DNA of 64,000 nucleotides from Lachnospiraceae bacterium (GCA_910574195.1 CAJTBF010000002.1:248001-312000), one strand, 5' to 3'. Shown: positions 16,169 through 25,501, counted from the first letter of the stretch. Program-made: numbers and translations. The notes: generated by a model not told the origin, from the sequence alone.

Positions 16169-17638
16169 ATGAGTTCTGAATGCTTTAGCAAGATGGAAAT
16201 TGACGCGATTGGCGAGATACTGAACATCAGTCTCGGCGCATCTGCGACGGCAGTTTCCACGATGCTTTCTACAAGAGTAGATATTACAACGCCCATTGTA
16301 AAGGTGGTAAAAAAAGAAGAATTTAAGATGGACCGGGTAGAGCCGGCAGTCTGTGTTGAAATTACTTATGTAGAAGGTCTGGAAGGTAAGAACATCATGC
16401 TTTTGAAGAGGCATGATGTGAAAGTGATTGTAGAGATGATGATGGGGATGGAAATGTCTGATGAAGACTTTCAGATGGATGAGATTACAATCAGTGCCGT
16501 CTGTGAGGTTATGAATCAGATGATGGGATCCTCAGCTACAGCATTGTCCGAATTTTTAAATAAAGTAGTCAATATTTCTACACCGATTTCTTTTGAAGTA
16601 AAAGATGAACAGGAGTTTATTGATAAATATTTTGTGGACGAATATCCGAAAGTAGTAGTTGGGTTTACACTGCGAATTGCGGATAAGCTGGAGAGTGAAT
16701 TTTTTAATGTCATGCCGATCGAATTGGCGAAGGGATTGATCAGAGGTTTTCTGCCGGAGGATCAGATTATTGATGCGGAGACTGTGTTAAATTCCAAGGC
16801 AAAAGATCCTGTGGAAGAGGCGTCATCCGGAGGAAAACAGCTTTCTCAGGAAGAGATCGAGAAGATGTTGGCGGGAGGAAGCACGGCCCCAGCGTCTGAA
16901 CCGGCCCCAGCGCCGACACCCTCGGAGGGAAAACAGCTTTCTCAGGAAGAGATTGAGAAGATGTTGGCGGGAGGAAGCACGGTCCCAGCGTCTGAACCTG
17001 TTCCGGCACCAACAACATCTGGAGGGGGAACCCTTTCTCAGGAAGAGATTGAGAAGATGTTGGCAGGAGGAGCCGCTGCTACGCCTCAGGAAAATATGCA
17101 GCCGCAGTCTTCTGTTCCGGCACCGCAACCTATGGCACAGGGAGCGCAGCCTGTGATGCAGGCGCCGATGATGGGAGTAGATATGTCTGCGATGCAGATG
17201 CAAATGCAGATGATGCAACAGATGATGCAACAGATGCAAGCAATGCAGCAGATGCAACAGGAACAGCAGGCCAAACAACAGGAGGAAAAGAAAGCACCGC
17301 CGGAGCCTAAGATGATCCATGTACATTCCCCGGCACAGCAGCATTTGAAGCAGGACAACGGCATTGTGCTTGAGGCAGAGCAGGAAGAAAATATGGAATT
17401 GATCATGAGCGTTCCTCTTGAAGTGTCGGTGGAAATCGGCAGGACAAGAAAGCTGGTGAAAGATATTCTTGATTTTACAAAAGGCTCTTTGGTTGTTTTA
17501 GATAAATTAGCTGGCGAACAGGTGGATTTGTTTGTAAACGGACAATGTATTGCAAAAGGCGATGTTGTAGTCGTGGAGGATAATTTCGGTATTCGAATTA
17601 CTGAAATTATGAAAGTGAATCTGAATATTCAGGAGTAA
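16169..17638 (+). CDS. fliY: Flagellar motor switch protein FliY (CheC-FliN hybrid) with three docking-like repeats
   Basis: A 489-residue switch protein. Residues 1-200 are a CheC/FliM-like phosphatase region with two helices of the expected type (KMEIDAIGEILNISLGASATA and ITISAVCEVMNQMMGSSATALSE). Residues about 220-305 hold three tandem 32-residue units, each with LSQEEIEKMLAGG (Leu at 225, 257 and 289). A Met/Gln-rich stretch (about 330-370) leads to the C-terminal SpoA domain (MSVPLEVSVEIGRTRKLVKDIL, VDLFVNGQCIAKGDVVVVEDNFGIRI). FliY-type proteins dephosphorylate CheY-P at the C-ring. The single known docking peptide of this family is normally N-terminal; here the copies sit in the linker. 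Confidence 0.93.
   Translation: MSSECFSKMEIDAIGEILNISLGASATAVSTMLSTRVDITTPIVKVVKKEEFKMDRVEPAVCVEITYVEGLEGKNIMLLKRHDVKVIVEMMMGMEMSDEDFQMDEITISAVCEVMNQMMGSSATALSEFLNKVVNISTPISFEVKDEQEFIDKYFVDEYPKVVVGFTLRIADKLESEFFNVMPIELAKGLIRGFLPEDQIIDAETVLNSKAKDPVEEASSGGKQLSQEEIEKMLAGGSTAPASEPAPAPTPSEGKQLSQEEIEKMLAGGSTVPASEPVPAPTTSGGGTLSQEEIEKMLAGGAAATPQENMQPQSSVPAPQPMAQGAQPVMQAPMMGVDMSAMQMQMQMMQQMMQQMQAMQQMQQEQQAKQQEEKKAPPEPKMIHVHSPAQQHLKQDNGIVLEAEQEENMELIMSVPLEVSVEIGRTRKLVKDILDFTKGSLVVLDKLAGEQVDLFVNGQCIAKGDVVVVEDNFGIRITEIMKVNLNIQE
16829..17083 (+). repeat. Three 96-bp tandem repeats inside fliY
   Basis: The segment CTTTCTCAGGAAGAGAT recurs starting at 16841, 16937 and 17033 (period exactly 96 bases, 32 codons), each followed by the codons for the EIEKMLAGG core and an Ala/Pro/Thr-rich spacer. 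Copies 1 and 2 are nearly identical along the whole unit; copy 3 has a divergent spacer and flank. Confidence 0.9.
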
Positions 17639-17650
17639 GGGAAAGATACT

Positions 17651-17995
17651 ATGTGGAGTGTGATTTTCACCTTTATCGGAGTCGTGCTTATTATTTATCT
17701 GAGCTATCTCGCCAGTAAATATATAGGCACGGGACTGAATAAAAGCAGTAGTTCCCGTTATATGCGTCTGGTCGATCAGATTACGATGGGACAGGACAGG
17801 CATATTGCAATTGTACAGGTAAGTGGAAAGTACCTGTTGCTGGGAATTACAGGGAGCCAGATCAATGTTCTGTCAGAAATTCAGGATGAGGAGCTGTTTC
17901 CATTAACGCCAGAGGGGGAAGACGGCGGCGTAAAGGCGCCGGATTTCAGAGCGTTATTGGATAAGCTGGGGGATATGGGAAAAAAGAGGAGGTAG
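17651..17995 (+). CDS. fliO: Flagellar biosynthetic protein FliO (FliZ-like)
   Basis: A 114-residue protein with one N-terminal membrane helix (VIFTFIGVVLIIYLSYLASKYIG) and the small cytoplasmic FliO domain (MRLVDQITMGQDRHIAIVQVSGKYLLLGITGSQINVLSEI). FliO helps FliP assemble into the export gate. Position between fliY and fliP and the domain pattern support the call. It ends 4 bases before the fliP start. Confidence 0.88.
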   Translation: MWSVIFTFIGVVLIIYLSYLASKYIGTGLNKSSSSRYMRLVDQITMGQDRHIAIVQVSGKYLLLGITGSQINVLSEIQDEELFPLTPEGEDGGVKAPDFRALLDKLGDMGKKRR

Positions 17996-17999
17996 ATGT

Positions 18000-18683
18000 G
18001 TGTACGATTCATTGATAAATGTCAACGGCAATCAAGTGCCTACATTAGATATATTGTTGATGCTGACGCTGATATCACTTCTGCCCTCTCTTCTGATCAT
18101 GGTAACCTCCTTTGTGAGAACGGTGATTATCCTTTCTTTTTTAAGAAATGCCATGGGAGTTCAGCAGACTCCTCCCAACATGGTGCTTGTGGGAATTTCT
18201 ATTTTTCTAACATTGTTCATTATGGATCCGGTGATTAAGGATATCAACACAACGGCATATACACCATATAAGAATCAGGAAATTACGCAGGAAGAGGCGC
18301 TGGATCGCGCGCAGATTCCTCTAAAAAGATTTATGCTGAGTAATACAGATGATAGTGCACTGGATCTGTTCATGGATATGTCGGGAAGCGAGCCGGTAGA
18401 AGTATCCGATAAAGAAGCACTTGTAGAAGAACTTCCTTTGACAGTGGTGATTCCCTCTTTTATGACAAGTGAATTAAAAAAGGGATTTACTGCTGGTTTT
18501 CTGTTGTATATCCCATTTTTGCTGATTGATATTGTAGTTTCCAGTACCTTGATGTCAATGGGTATGATGATGTTGCCGCCGGCAATGATCTCTTTGCCTT
18601 TTAAGTTGTTGTTGTTCGTTACCGTGAACGGATGGGAACTGCTCTTCTCCACGATTGCGGGAAGCTTTCATTATATTCGGTGA
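18000..18683 (+). CDS. fliP: Flagellar export gate protein FliP
   Basis: A 227-residue membrane protein with the FliP hallmarks: LMLTLISLLPSLLIMVTSFVRTVIILSFLRNAMGVQQTPPNMVLVGISIFLTLFIM, then LDLFMDMSG, VVIPSFMTSELKKGFTAGFLLYIPFLLIDIVVSSTLMSMGMMMLPP. FliP forms the central pore with FliQ and FliR. The start GTG 18000 is set by AGAGGAGGT 6 bases upstream; there is no long signal peptide, as usual for Firmicutes. Confidence 0.95.
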   Translation: MYDSLINVNGNQVPTLDILLMLTLISLLPSLLIMVTSFVRTVIILSFLRNAMGVQQTPPNMVLVGISIFLTLFIMDPVIKDINTTAYTPYKNQEITQEEALDRAQIPLKRFMLSNTDDSALDLFMDMSGSEPVEVSDKEALVEELPLTVVIPSFMTSELKKGFTAGFLLYIPFLLIDIVVSSTLMSMGMMMLPPAMISLPFKLLLFVTVNGWELLFSTIAGSFHYIR

Positions 18684-18776
18684 GCGAGTGAGGAAGGAAG
18701 ACAAGAAGAGTTTTGGCAATTGGAATAAGAAGCCGGAAAACAGAGAGCAAAGCAGGAAGAGGGGAGGCGTCATGAA

Positions 18777-19040
18777 ATGTCAAATGCACAAATTGGGGAT
18801 TTGATGTACGAGGTATTTATTCTGGTAGTTCAACTGGCAGGTCCTCTTCTGGTGATTAGTATGCTGGTAGGTATTTTAATTTCAATTATACAGGCAGCAA
18901 CACAGATTCATGAACAGACAATTACCTTCGTACCAAAGCTTCTGGTAATCGGGGTAATCCTTTTGTGTAGCGGCGGAAGGATGATGCAGTCCCTGCAAGA
19001 TTTTACCTATATGATTTTTGAATTAATACGGCAGGGATGA
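18777..19040 (+). CDS. fliQ: Flagellar export gate protein FliQ
   Basis: An 87-residue protein with two long membrane helices (FILVVQLAGPLLVISMLVGILISIIQAATQIHEQT and FVPKLLVIGVILLCSGGRMMQ). The AATQIHEQTITFVPK loop is diagnostic of FliQ. It packs around the FliP ring. GGGGAGG lies upstream. The gene ends 4 bases before fliR. Confidence 0.95.
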   Translation: MSNAQIGDLMYEVFILVVQLAGPLLVISMLVGILISIIQAATQIHEQTITFVPKLLVIGVILLCSGGRMMQSLQDFTYMIFELIRQG

Positions 19041-19044
19041 GAGT

Positions 19045-19824
19045 ATGAGTAGCGATTTTATCATTGGTACGACTGCACAACTGACATTGTTTTGCCTGGT
19101 TTTGATGAGAATGTCAGGTTTCATACTGTTGAATCCGATTCTGGGAAGAAGTAATATACCGATGCGGGTAAAAGGAGGATTCATTTTTATTCTGACACTT
19201 GCAGTGTATTCATTCAGTGCAGGGGAAGCATTTGAAACAGCGAGTACAATCGAATTTGGATTTCTTCTGATGAAGGAGTTTGCAGCAGGATATGTAATTG
19301 GACTTGTGACACAGTTGTTTTTTTTAATCATAAGTTTTGGCGGTTATATCATTGATTTTCAGATGGGACTGTCTATGGCTACGGTGTATGATCCCCAAAG
19401 TAATGCGCAAATGCCGGTAACGGGATCGATCTACCAGACATGGTTGATGTTGTTGTTTTTTGCAGTAGACGGCCATCTTGCATTGATGAAGATATTGGTT
19501 ACTTCTGCAGAAATCGTGCCTTATGGGGGAATTTTGATTACGCAGACTCTGGCTTCGAGAATGCTGGAGATTTTTTACCAGTGTGTGGACATGGGAGTAC
19601 GATTGGCGCTTCCTATGATTGCCGCAGAGTTTCTGGTGGAAATTGGAGTGGGGATCATGAATAAAGTTGTGCCGCAGATCAGTATATTTGTGATTAATAT
19701 TCAGATGAAATTAATTGTCGGTCTCGGGCTTCTGGTCGTTCTGTTTTCACCAACAGGAGAATATCTTGAGAAGGTGATGACCACGATGTTAAAAACAGTG
19801 CAGGGGATTTTGACATTTCTATAA
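19045..19824 (+). CDS. fliR: Flagellar export gate protein FliR
   Basis: A 259-residue, multi-helix membrane protein with RMSGFILLNPILGRSNIPMRVKGGF near the start, then EFAAGYVIGLVTQLFFLIISFGGYIIDFQMGLSMATVYDPQSN, and VPQISIFVINIQMKLIVGL near the end, all characteristic of FliR. It completes the FliPQR export pore. GGGATGAGAGT precedes the ATG, overlapping the end of fliQ. Confidence 0.95.
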   Translation: MSSDFIIGTTAQLTLFCLVLMRMSGFILLNPILGRSNIPMRVKGGFIFILTLAVYSFSAGEAFETASTIEFGFLLMKEFAAGYVIGLVTQLFFLIISFGGYIIDFQMGLSMATVYDPQSNAQMPVTGSIYQTWLMLLFFAVDGHLALMKILVTSAEIVPYGGILITQTLASRMLEIFYQCVDMGVRLALPMIAAEFLVEIGVGIMNKVVPQISIFVINIQMKLIVGLGLLVVLFSPTGEYLEKVMTTMLKTVQGILTFL

Positions 19825-19895
19825 AGAAAGCTGGCGGATAGCCGGAAGAGGGAGTAAAAATAACCGGAAAGTAGCCGGAGACGAAAGTGAAGTGA

Positions 19896-20963
19896 GTGCT
19901 TTTGGCATCAGAAGAAAAAACCGAAAAAGCCACGCCTAAGAGGCGAAAGGACCAGCGAAAAAAAGGAAATGTTGCAACCAGTAAAGATGTGATCGCGGTC
20001 GTTTCGCTTGTAGGGGGATTTTATTGTTTACAGATGCTGTTTCCTTCGATTTATAAAAGATTGAGGGAAAGTATGGTTTTCTTTATTTCTTCAGTGGGCG
20101 GGCTGGATCATTTTTCTACGGGGACGCTGCAGGAAGTCGCCATGAGAGTGGCGATGATGGTTGTACTTTGTGTTCTTCCGTTCGGGGTGATCTGTATGAC
20201 GTTTGGAATCCTGGCAACGGGAGTACAGACAAGATTTCTATTCACGATGGATCCGGTAGGATTCAAGCTTAGTAAATTGAATCCAATCAACGGAATCAAA
20301 AATCTTTTCAGTGTGAAAAATCTGGTGGAATTGATCAAAGCAACATTGAAAATCATTATTTTGGCCATTGTACTTTATCAGATTCTGCGGGAGGAGATCG
20401 TCATGATCGCACAAATGATGGATGTGAGCATTCTTCCGGCCAGTGCGTTTGTTCTGCAGGAAATCATGGGGATGGTGCGAAAAATAGGATTGGTATTTGC
20501 TGCAGTCGCAGGGTTCGATTATTTTTATCAGCACTGGTCCTATGAGAAAAATATGAAGATGACAAAAGAGGAAGTAAAAGAAGAATTTAAGCAAATGGAA
20601 GGAGATCCTAAGGTAAAAGGAAAGATTCGGAGTATCCAGCAGAGCATGGCGCGCAGCAGAATGATGCAGGCGGTACCGGATGCGGATGTGATCATCCGAA
20701 ATCCTACGCATTATGCCGTTGCATTGAAGTATGATGTAGATCATGACAACGCCCCGATTCTGATTGCAAAAGGGCAGGATATCGTTGCACTGCGAATTGT
20801 GGAGATTGGGGAACAGAATGGCGTGACTGTAATTGAGAATAAACCTCTTGCGCGGGGAATCTATGCAACCACTCCTCTGGAGAGCGAGATACCGGCTGAG
20901 TTCTATGGTGCGGTGGCAGAAATTCTTGTTCAGGTATTCCGTATGAATAAAAAGTTGGTGTAG
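19896..20963 (+). CDS. flhB: Flagellar export substrate-switch protein FlhB
   Basis: A 355-residue protein with the family start EEKTEKATPKRRKDQRKKGN, four membrane helices in the first 210 residues, and a cytoplasmic domain with the self-cleavage motif NPTH (DVIIRNPTHYAVALKY). Cleavage there allows the change from hook to filament export signalled by FliK. The start may be GTG 19896 or TTG 19902, both with poor ribosome sites; TTG would give the usual MASEEKTEKATPKRR. It ends 4 bases before flhA. Confidence 0.94.
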   Translation: MLLASEEKTEKATPKRRKDQRKKGNVATSKDVIAVVSLVGGFYCLQMLFPSIYKRLRESMVFFISSVGGLDHFSTGTLQEVAMRVAMMVVLCVLPFGVICMTFGILATGVQTRFLFTMDPVGFKLSKLNPINGIKNLFSVKNLVELIKATLKIIILAIVLYQILREEIVMIAQMMDVSILPASAFVLQEIMGMVRKIGLVFAAVAGFDYFYQHWSYEKNMKMTKEEVKEEFKQMEGDPKVKGKIRSIQQSMARSRMMQAVPDADVIIRNPTHYAVALKYDVDHDNAPILIAKGQDIVALRIVEIGEQNGVTVIENKPLARGIYATTPLESEIPAEFYGAVAEILVQVFRMNKKLV

Positions 20964-20966
20964 AAG

Positions 20967-23048
20967 ATGAAAAATATATTGAATAATGCGGTATCTGTGA
21001 TCGTAGTTATGATTGTACTGCTGCTGATCATACCGCTGAATCCGGTTCTGATTGATGTTTTGATTATTTTGAACATCGGAATTTCACTGATTATCCTTTT
21101 GATCAGTATGAATATCAAGGAGTCGTTGGAATTTTCTATTTTTCCATCGCTGCTTTTGATTACAACTTTATATCGTATCGGAATCAATATTTCTACCACG
21201 AGGAGTATCCTTACCAGAGCCGGCGGAGCCGGTTCTATAATCAAGGCAATGGGTGATTTTGTTCTGCAGGGAAATGCGGTTGTCGGGGTAGTTATTTTCC
21301 TGATTATCGTGTTGGTGCAGTTCCTTGTTATCACGAAAGGCGCGGAACGTGTCGCAGAAGTTGCCGCCAGATTTACATTGGACGCTATGCCCGGAAAGCA
21401 GATGGCGATTGATGCCGATCTGGGAAGTGGGCTGATTACAGAAGGGGAAGCAAAAGAGAAGCGGCATAAGATCCAGAAAGAGGCAGACTTTTATGGTTCC
21501 ATGGATGGTGCGACCAAAATCGTAAAAGGGGACGCAACCATGTCCCTGGTCATTACGGCCATTAACTTCATCGGTGGATGTGTTATCGGTATGGTACAGG
21601 GGGGCATGGAATTTAATGAAGTGCTTCAGGTCTATACGATTGCGACGATTGGTGATGGTCTGGTGTCACAGATCCCCTCCTTGTTGATCTCCACAGCTAC
21701 GGGTATGATCGTAACCCGTGCAGTATCTGAAGACAGCCTGAATATGGATGTGACAAGGCAGTTTACCGCGCAGCCAAAATCTATTATGCTGGGTGGCGCG
21801 GTACTTGCAATTCTTCTGGTTGTTCCGGGGATGCCAAAAATTCAGCTTGGCATCATTTCTCTGGGGCTGATGCTGGGAGGCTGGCAGCTTGTCCGAAAGA
21901 TGGAAGAACTGGCAGTTCCTTTATCAACAGCAGGTGTAGGAGGCCCCGGCGGCATGAGCGACGAGGAAATCGAGCAGATGCAGGCCGAGGAAGAAGAAAA
22001 CTTTAAAGATATCAACAGTGTATATGGGTTGATTAGTGTGGAACCCATTGAGATGGAATTTGGGTATAGTCTGATCCCTCTTGTGGATGAAGCCAGCGGT
22101 GGAAAAATGATTGATCGGATTGTAATTTTCCGTCGGCAGTATGCGCAGGAGATGGGATTGGTGATTCCCTCGATCCGTCTGCGCGACAGTTCCAGTTTGA
22201 ATACAAATCAATATGTGATTAAGATTAAGGGGGAAGAGGTAGCCAAGGGAGAGATCCTGGTGGACTATTATCTGGCTCTGGAGCCGCCCAATCCGGAAAA
22301 AGAATTGGATGGAATTGAGACCATCGAACCGGCGTATGGAATTCCAAGTAAGTGGATTACGGTAGACAAAAAAGAGATGGCAGAGATCTATGGGTACACC
22401 GTAATTGATCCGCTCTCTGTTATGTTGACACATTTGTCGGAGACGGTGAAAAAACATGCTCACGAGTTATTGAACAGACAGGAAGTGGTCCGGTTGGTTG
22501 ATAATATGAGAAAACAGACGCCGGAACTGGTAGAGGAGTTAATCCCGGCGGTGATCTCTTATGGAAATTTCCAGAAGATTCTGACGAATCTTTTGAAAGA
22601 AGGAATTCCGATCAAAGACTTGGAGACCATAATGGAGACAATCATCGATTCGGCTATGACAGTCAAGGATCTGGAATCCATTACCGAGAATATCCGGGTG
22701 GCGTTGAAGCGCACAATTACAAGAAAATTCTGCGAAGGCGGCAGTATGAAAGTGGTAACATTGGACGCGGAACTGGAGAAGAATATCATCACCAGTATGA
22801 CCAATGGGGAACATGGGATGTATCTTGCTTTAAGCCCGGATGTGATGCAGAATGTAATCACGCAACTCTCAGAGGAAGTAAAGAAGTTCCACGAGATTGC
22901 GCAGGTACCGATTGTTTTGACCAGCCAGGTGGTGCGGGTGCATTTTTATCATCTGGTGGAGCAGTTCTTTCCAGATATGTATGTACTTTCTTTTAATGAG
23001 ATCAACAATAACATCCAGATCCAGGCAATTGGGAATGTCACATTGTAA
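20967..23048 (+). CDS. flhA: Flagellar export gate protein FlhA
   Basis: FlhA, 693 residues as expected, has about eight membrane helices in the first 330 residues with the FHIPEP-type loop: FPSLLLITTLYRIGINISTTRSIL, KGAERVAEVAARFTLDAMPGKQMAID ADLGSGLI, and VSQIPSLLISTATGMIVTRA. The C-terminal cytoplasmic domain (from about 350) forms the nonameric docking ring for chaperone-substrate complexes. In most Firmicutes flhF and flhG follow; here the sigma factor gene follows after 63 bases. Confidence 0.96.
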   Translation: MKNILNNAVSVIVVMIVLLLIIPLNPVLIDVLIILNIGISLIILLISMNIKESLEFSIFPSLLLITTLYRIGINISTTRSILTRAGGAGSIIKAMGDFVLQGNAVVGVVIFLIIVLVQFLVITKGAERVAEVAARFTLDAMPGKQMAIDADLGSGLITEGEAKEKRHKIQKEADFYGSMDGATKIVKGDATMSLVITAINFIGGCVIGMVQGGMEFNEVLQVYTIATIGDGLVSQIPSLLISTATGMIVTRAVSEDSLNMDVTRQFTAQPKSIMLGGAVLAILLVVPGMPKIQLGIISLGLMLGGWQLVRKMEELAVPLSTAGVGGPGGMSDEEIEQMQAEEEENFKDINSVYGLISVEPIEMEFGYSLIPLVDEASGGKMIDRIVIFRRQYAQEMGLVIPSIRLRDSSSLNTNQYVIKIKGEEVAKGEILVDYYLALEPPNPEKELDGIETIEPAYGIPSKWITVDKKEMAEIYGYTVIDPLSVMLTHLSETVKKHAHELLNRQEVVRLVDNMRKQTPELVEELIPAVISYGNFQKILTNLLKEGIPIKDLETIMETIIDSAMTVKDLESITENIRVALKRTITRKFCEGGSMKVVTLDAELEKNIITSMTNGEHGMYLALSPDVMQNVITQLSEEVKKFHEIAQVPIVLTSQVVRVHFYHLVEQFFPDMYVLSFNEINNNIQIQAIGNVTL

Positions 23049-23111
23049 GGGATTCTGTTGATATAATGGAAAGATGACAGGGTGTAAGAAGGAAATGATG
23101 GAGCGGTCAAT

Positions 23112-23885
23112 ATGGACACACAGGGATTATATGCAGATAAGACGAATGAAGAGCTTTTAAAACTGTATAAAGAGACAGGGAGCCTGGAGATCAAACAGGA
23201 GATCGTCATGCGCTATATATATCTTGTGCGGAGTATTGCACTGCAGATGCGGGACATTTATCTGAGCTTTTCCCAGGTGGATGATATTATCAGTGAAGGT
23301 GTCATCGCCATCATGTCTGCGATTGATAAATTTGATATGGAAAAAAATGTAAAGTTTGAAACATTTATTTCCAAACGGATCAAAGGGATGATTATTGATC
23401 TGGCTAGAAAACAGGACTGGGTACCAAGAAGTACAAGAAAAAACACGAGAGATATTGAAGAAGCGGTGACAACGTTATATAATAAACTTGGGTATTATCC
23501 GTCGGTCAGAGAAGTAACCGAATATTTAAATATTACAACAGAAAAGTACCAGGAAACGATGCGCAAAGCAACGTTGTTTAATATCCTTTCTCTGGATATG
23601 GTGTTGGCGGAGGCCCAGGGAAATGAAGTGGGGATGAAACTTCCCCAGGTAGAATTGAATGAATTGCCGGAGAATCAACTACTGAAAAAGGAATTGTCCG
23701 AAATTCTGGCAGAAGGAATCAGGCAATTGAAAGAGAACGAACAGCTGGTGATTTCTCTATATTATATTGACGAGTTGAATATGCGGCAGATTGCGGATGT
23801 GCTGGAGGTTAGTGAGCCAAGAGTATCGCAGATTCATGCCAATGCGATTCGGAAACTGAGAAAGCATATGGAAAAGTTTAATTAG
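23112..23885 (+). CDS. fliA: Sigma-28 factor for late flagellar genes (FliA/SigD)
   Basis: A 257-residue sigma-70 family factor of the FliA/WhiG type. Region 2 reads IALQMRDIYLSFSQVDDIISEGVIAIMSAIDKFDMEKNVKFETFISKRIKGMIIDLARKQDWVPRSTRK, region 3 LGYYPSVREVTEYLNITTEKY, and region 4 LKENEQLVISLYYIDELNMRQIADVLEVSEPRVSQIHANAIRKLRKHM. It should direct late genes such as fliD, fliS and flagellin. A fitting promoter box is seen upstream of fliD (32601-32627). No anti-sigma factor FlgM is present in the window. Confidence 0.95.
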   Translation: MDTQGLYADKTNEELLKLYKETGSLEIKQEIVMRYIYLVRSIALQMRDIYLSFSQVDDIISEGVIAIMSAIDKFDMEKNVKFETFISKRIKGMIIDLARKQDWVPRSTRKNTRDIEEAVTTLYNKLGYYPSVREVTEYLNITTEKYQETMRKATLFNILSLDMVLAEAQGNEVGMKLPQVELNELPENQLLKKELSEILAEGIRQLKENEQLVISLYYIDELNMRQIADVLEVSEPRVSQIHANAIRKLRKHMEKFN

Positions 23886-23923
23886 AAGAATTGTTTTATA
23901 AGAAAAAGAAAAGGAGAACCGTT

Positions 23924-24667
23924 ATGTTTCAAGGATATTATGATTTGGCGTCCAATATGATTACACAGAGCAGAAATCTGAATGTCATCAGCAACAACAT
24001 GGCTAATGTATCTACGCCGGGATTCAAGATGGATCGAGTGATGCAAAGTACGTTCCGGGAGGAGATGATCTACCGTTATGACAAGAATGGTAAAACACCG
24101 GTTGGCACAGTATCCCGGATGAACACAGCACAGGAACGTATCACAGATTATACGGAAGGCGGGATTCGTGAGACGGGATATGCGCTGGATGTGGGATTGA
24201 CGGGAAATGGATTTTTTGTGATTCAAACAGACAATGGTATTGTATATTCACGGAATGGTTCTTTTAATCTGGATCAGGAAGGGTATTTGATGTTGCAGGG
24301 CGTGGGGCGTGTGCAAGGCACGAACGGGCCTATTCGTCTGACCACAGATGATATTGCAATTGATAGTCGAGGAAATATTACAAGTTCTGACGGACGACAG
24401 AACTTTGGAAGAATTCGGGTGGTGGATTTTGCGGACTATAATCAGCTTGTGAAAGTGACGGGCGGCGTATTTCGTTCTGACGCGCAGCCGCAGGACGCGC
24501 AGGGGGCGAGAGTTACCCAGTCATATCTGGAGGATTCAAACGTATCGATGGCAGAAGAGATGACACGGATGATGAGTTCCCAGCGTGTACTGCAAAGTTC
24601 AGCGCAGATCCTGAAAATCTACGATCAGCTTGTGGGAAAAGCAGTACAGATGGGATCTCCGACGTAA
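23924..24667 (+). CDS. flgF: Flagellar rod protein, FlgF-like
   Basis: A 247-residue distal-rod type protein: YYDLASNMITQSRNLNVISNNMANVSTPGFKMDRV at the start, VGLTGNGFFVIQTDNGIVYSRNGSFNLDQEGYL in the middle and a C-terminal helix SNVSMAEEMTRMMSSQRVLQSSAQILKIYDQLVGKAV. The end is less like FlgG than that of the next gene, so I call it FlgF (FlhO type). ATG 23924 is chosen because AAGGAGA lies 6 bases upstream; the open frame extends 11 codons further up without homology. Confidence 0.88.
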   Translation: MFQGYYDLASNMITQSRNLNVISNNMANVSTPGFKMDRVMQSTFREEMIYRYDKNGKTPVGTVSRMNTAQERITDYTEGGIRETGYALDVGLTGNGFFVIQTDNGIVYSRNGSFNLDQEGYLMLQGVGRVQGTNGPIRLTTDDIAIDSRGNITSSDGRQNFGRIRVVDFADYNQLVKVTGGVFRSDAQPQDAQGARVTQSYLEDSNVSMAEEMTRMMSSQRVLQSSAQILKIYDQLVGKAVQMGSPT

Positions 24668-24767
24668 AAAGGTGAAAACAGCCTGGAATAGGAACCATAT
24701 AAAGTGTACGGGAATACTATATAAAATTAGGAAGTGGAATAAGAGATGAGAGGAAAGGGGAGGAATT

Positions 24768-25484
24768 ATGTACACATCATTTTATACGGCGGCAAGAGGA
24801 GCGATGGAACAACAGAGAAAGATGGATGTAATCGCCAACAATTTTGCGAATGTAAATAATTATGGATATAAACCCAAAGTTTCTGTATTTCTGGATTTGA
24901 TGTATTACAATATGAACAATTATACGGGAGCGGATTTAACCAATAAAATCGGAAGCGGCATTGTACAGGAAAAGACAAATATTCAGTTTGATGCGGGGGC
25001 GCCAATGACGACGGAAGGGGAATTTGATTATGCAATCGTAGATGATAATGGCTTTTTCATGTTGCAAAGCCCCGTGACCGGTGAGATTACATATACAAGA
25101 AATGGACATTTTAGTAAATCCCAGAGAGGGAACGAATTTTATCTGGTAAATGATACTGGTAATCTGGTTCTGGATCGAAATCGGAATCCGATTACGGTAA
25201 CAAGAGAAGGCGTCATGAGCGGTGAAATTGGTATATTTGGATTTAACGTTCTGGATGGAATGCAGAGTGTTGGAAACAACGAATTTGTTCCGATTCAGAA
25301 GAACGGACAGCCATACTTGATTCCAAATGCAAAAGTGATTGATCATGCACTGGAGATGTCGGGGGTTAGTACGGCAGATGAGATCACGCGTATGATCGAG
25401 ACGCAGAGAGCGTACAGCTACGCTTTGAAGATGGTACAGACGTCGGATGAGATTATCAGTACGATCAATATGTTAAGACAGTAG
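24768..25484 (+). CDS. flgG: Flagellar rod protein, FlgG-like
   Basis: A 238-residue rod protein: YTAARGAMEQQRKMDVIANNFANVNNYGYKPKVSVF at the N-terminus, DDNGFFMLQSPVTGEITYTRNGHFSKSQRGNEFYL in the middle, and the FlgG-style C-terminus MSGVSTADEITRMIETQRAYSYALKMVQTSDEIISTINMLRQ. Together with the preceding gene it builds the distal rod. AAAGGGGAGGAATT precedes the ATG. FlgF and FlgG are paralogues, so the two names could be exchanged. Confidence 0.88.
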   Translation: MYTSFYTAARGAMEQQRKMDVIANNFANVNNYGYKPKVSVFLDLMYYNMNNYTGADLTNKIGSGIVQEKTNIQFDAGAPMTTEGEFDYAIVDDNGFFMLQSPVTGEITYTRNGHFSKSQRGNEFYLVNDTGNLVLDRNRNPITVTREGVMSGEIGIFGFNVLDGMQSVGNNEFVPIQKNGQPYLIPNAKVIDHALEMSGVSTADEITRMIETQRAYSYALKMVQTSDEIISTINMLRQ

Positions 25485-25501
25485 GGGGGTGAGTCAGAAC
25501 G

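Noticed and set aside
16829-17083. Possible CRISPR-like repeat array
   Set aside because: The units are in frame, 96 bp long, without unique spacers, and encode protein repeats. The same holds for 54890-55264.
16823-17344. 173-codon minus-strand frame rich in Leu, His and Arg
   Set aside because: It is the antisense of the Met/Gln and docking repeats of fliY.
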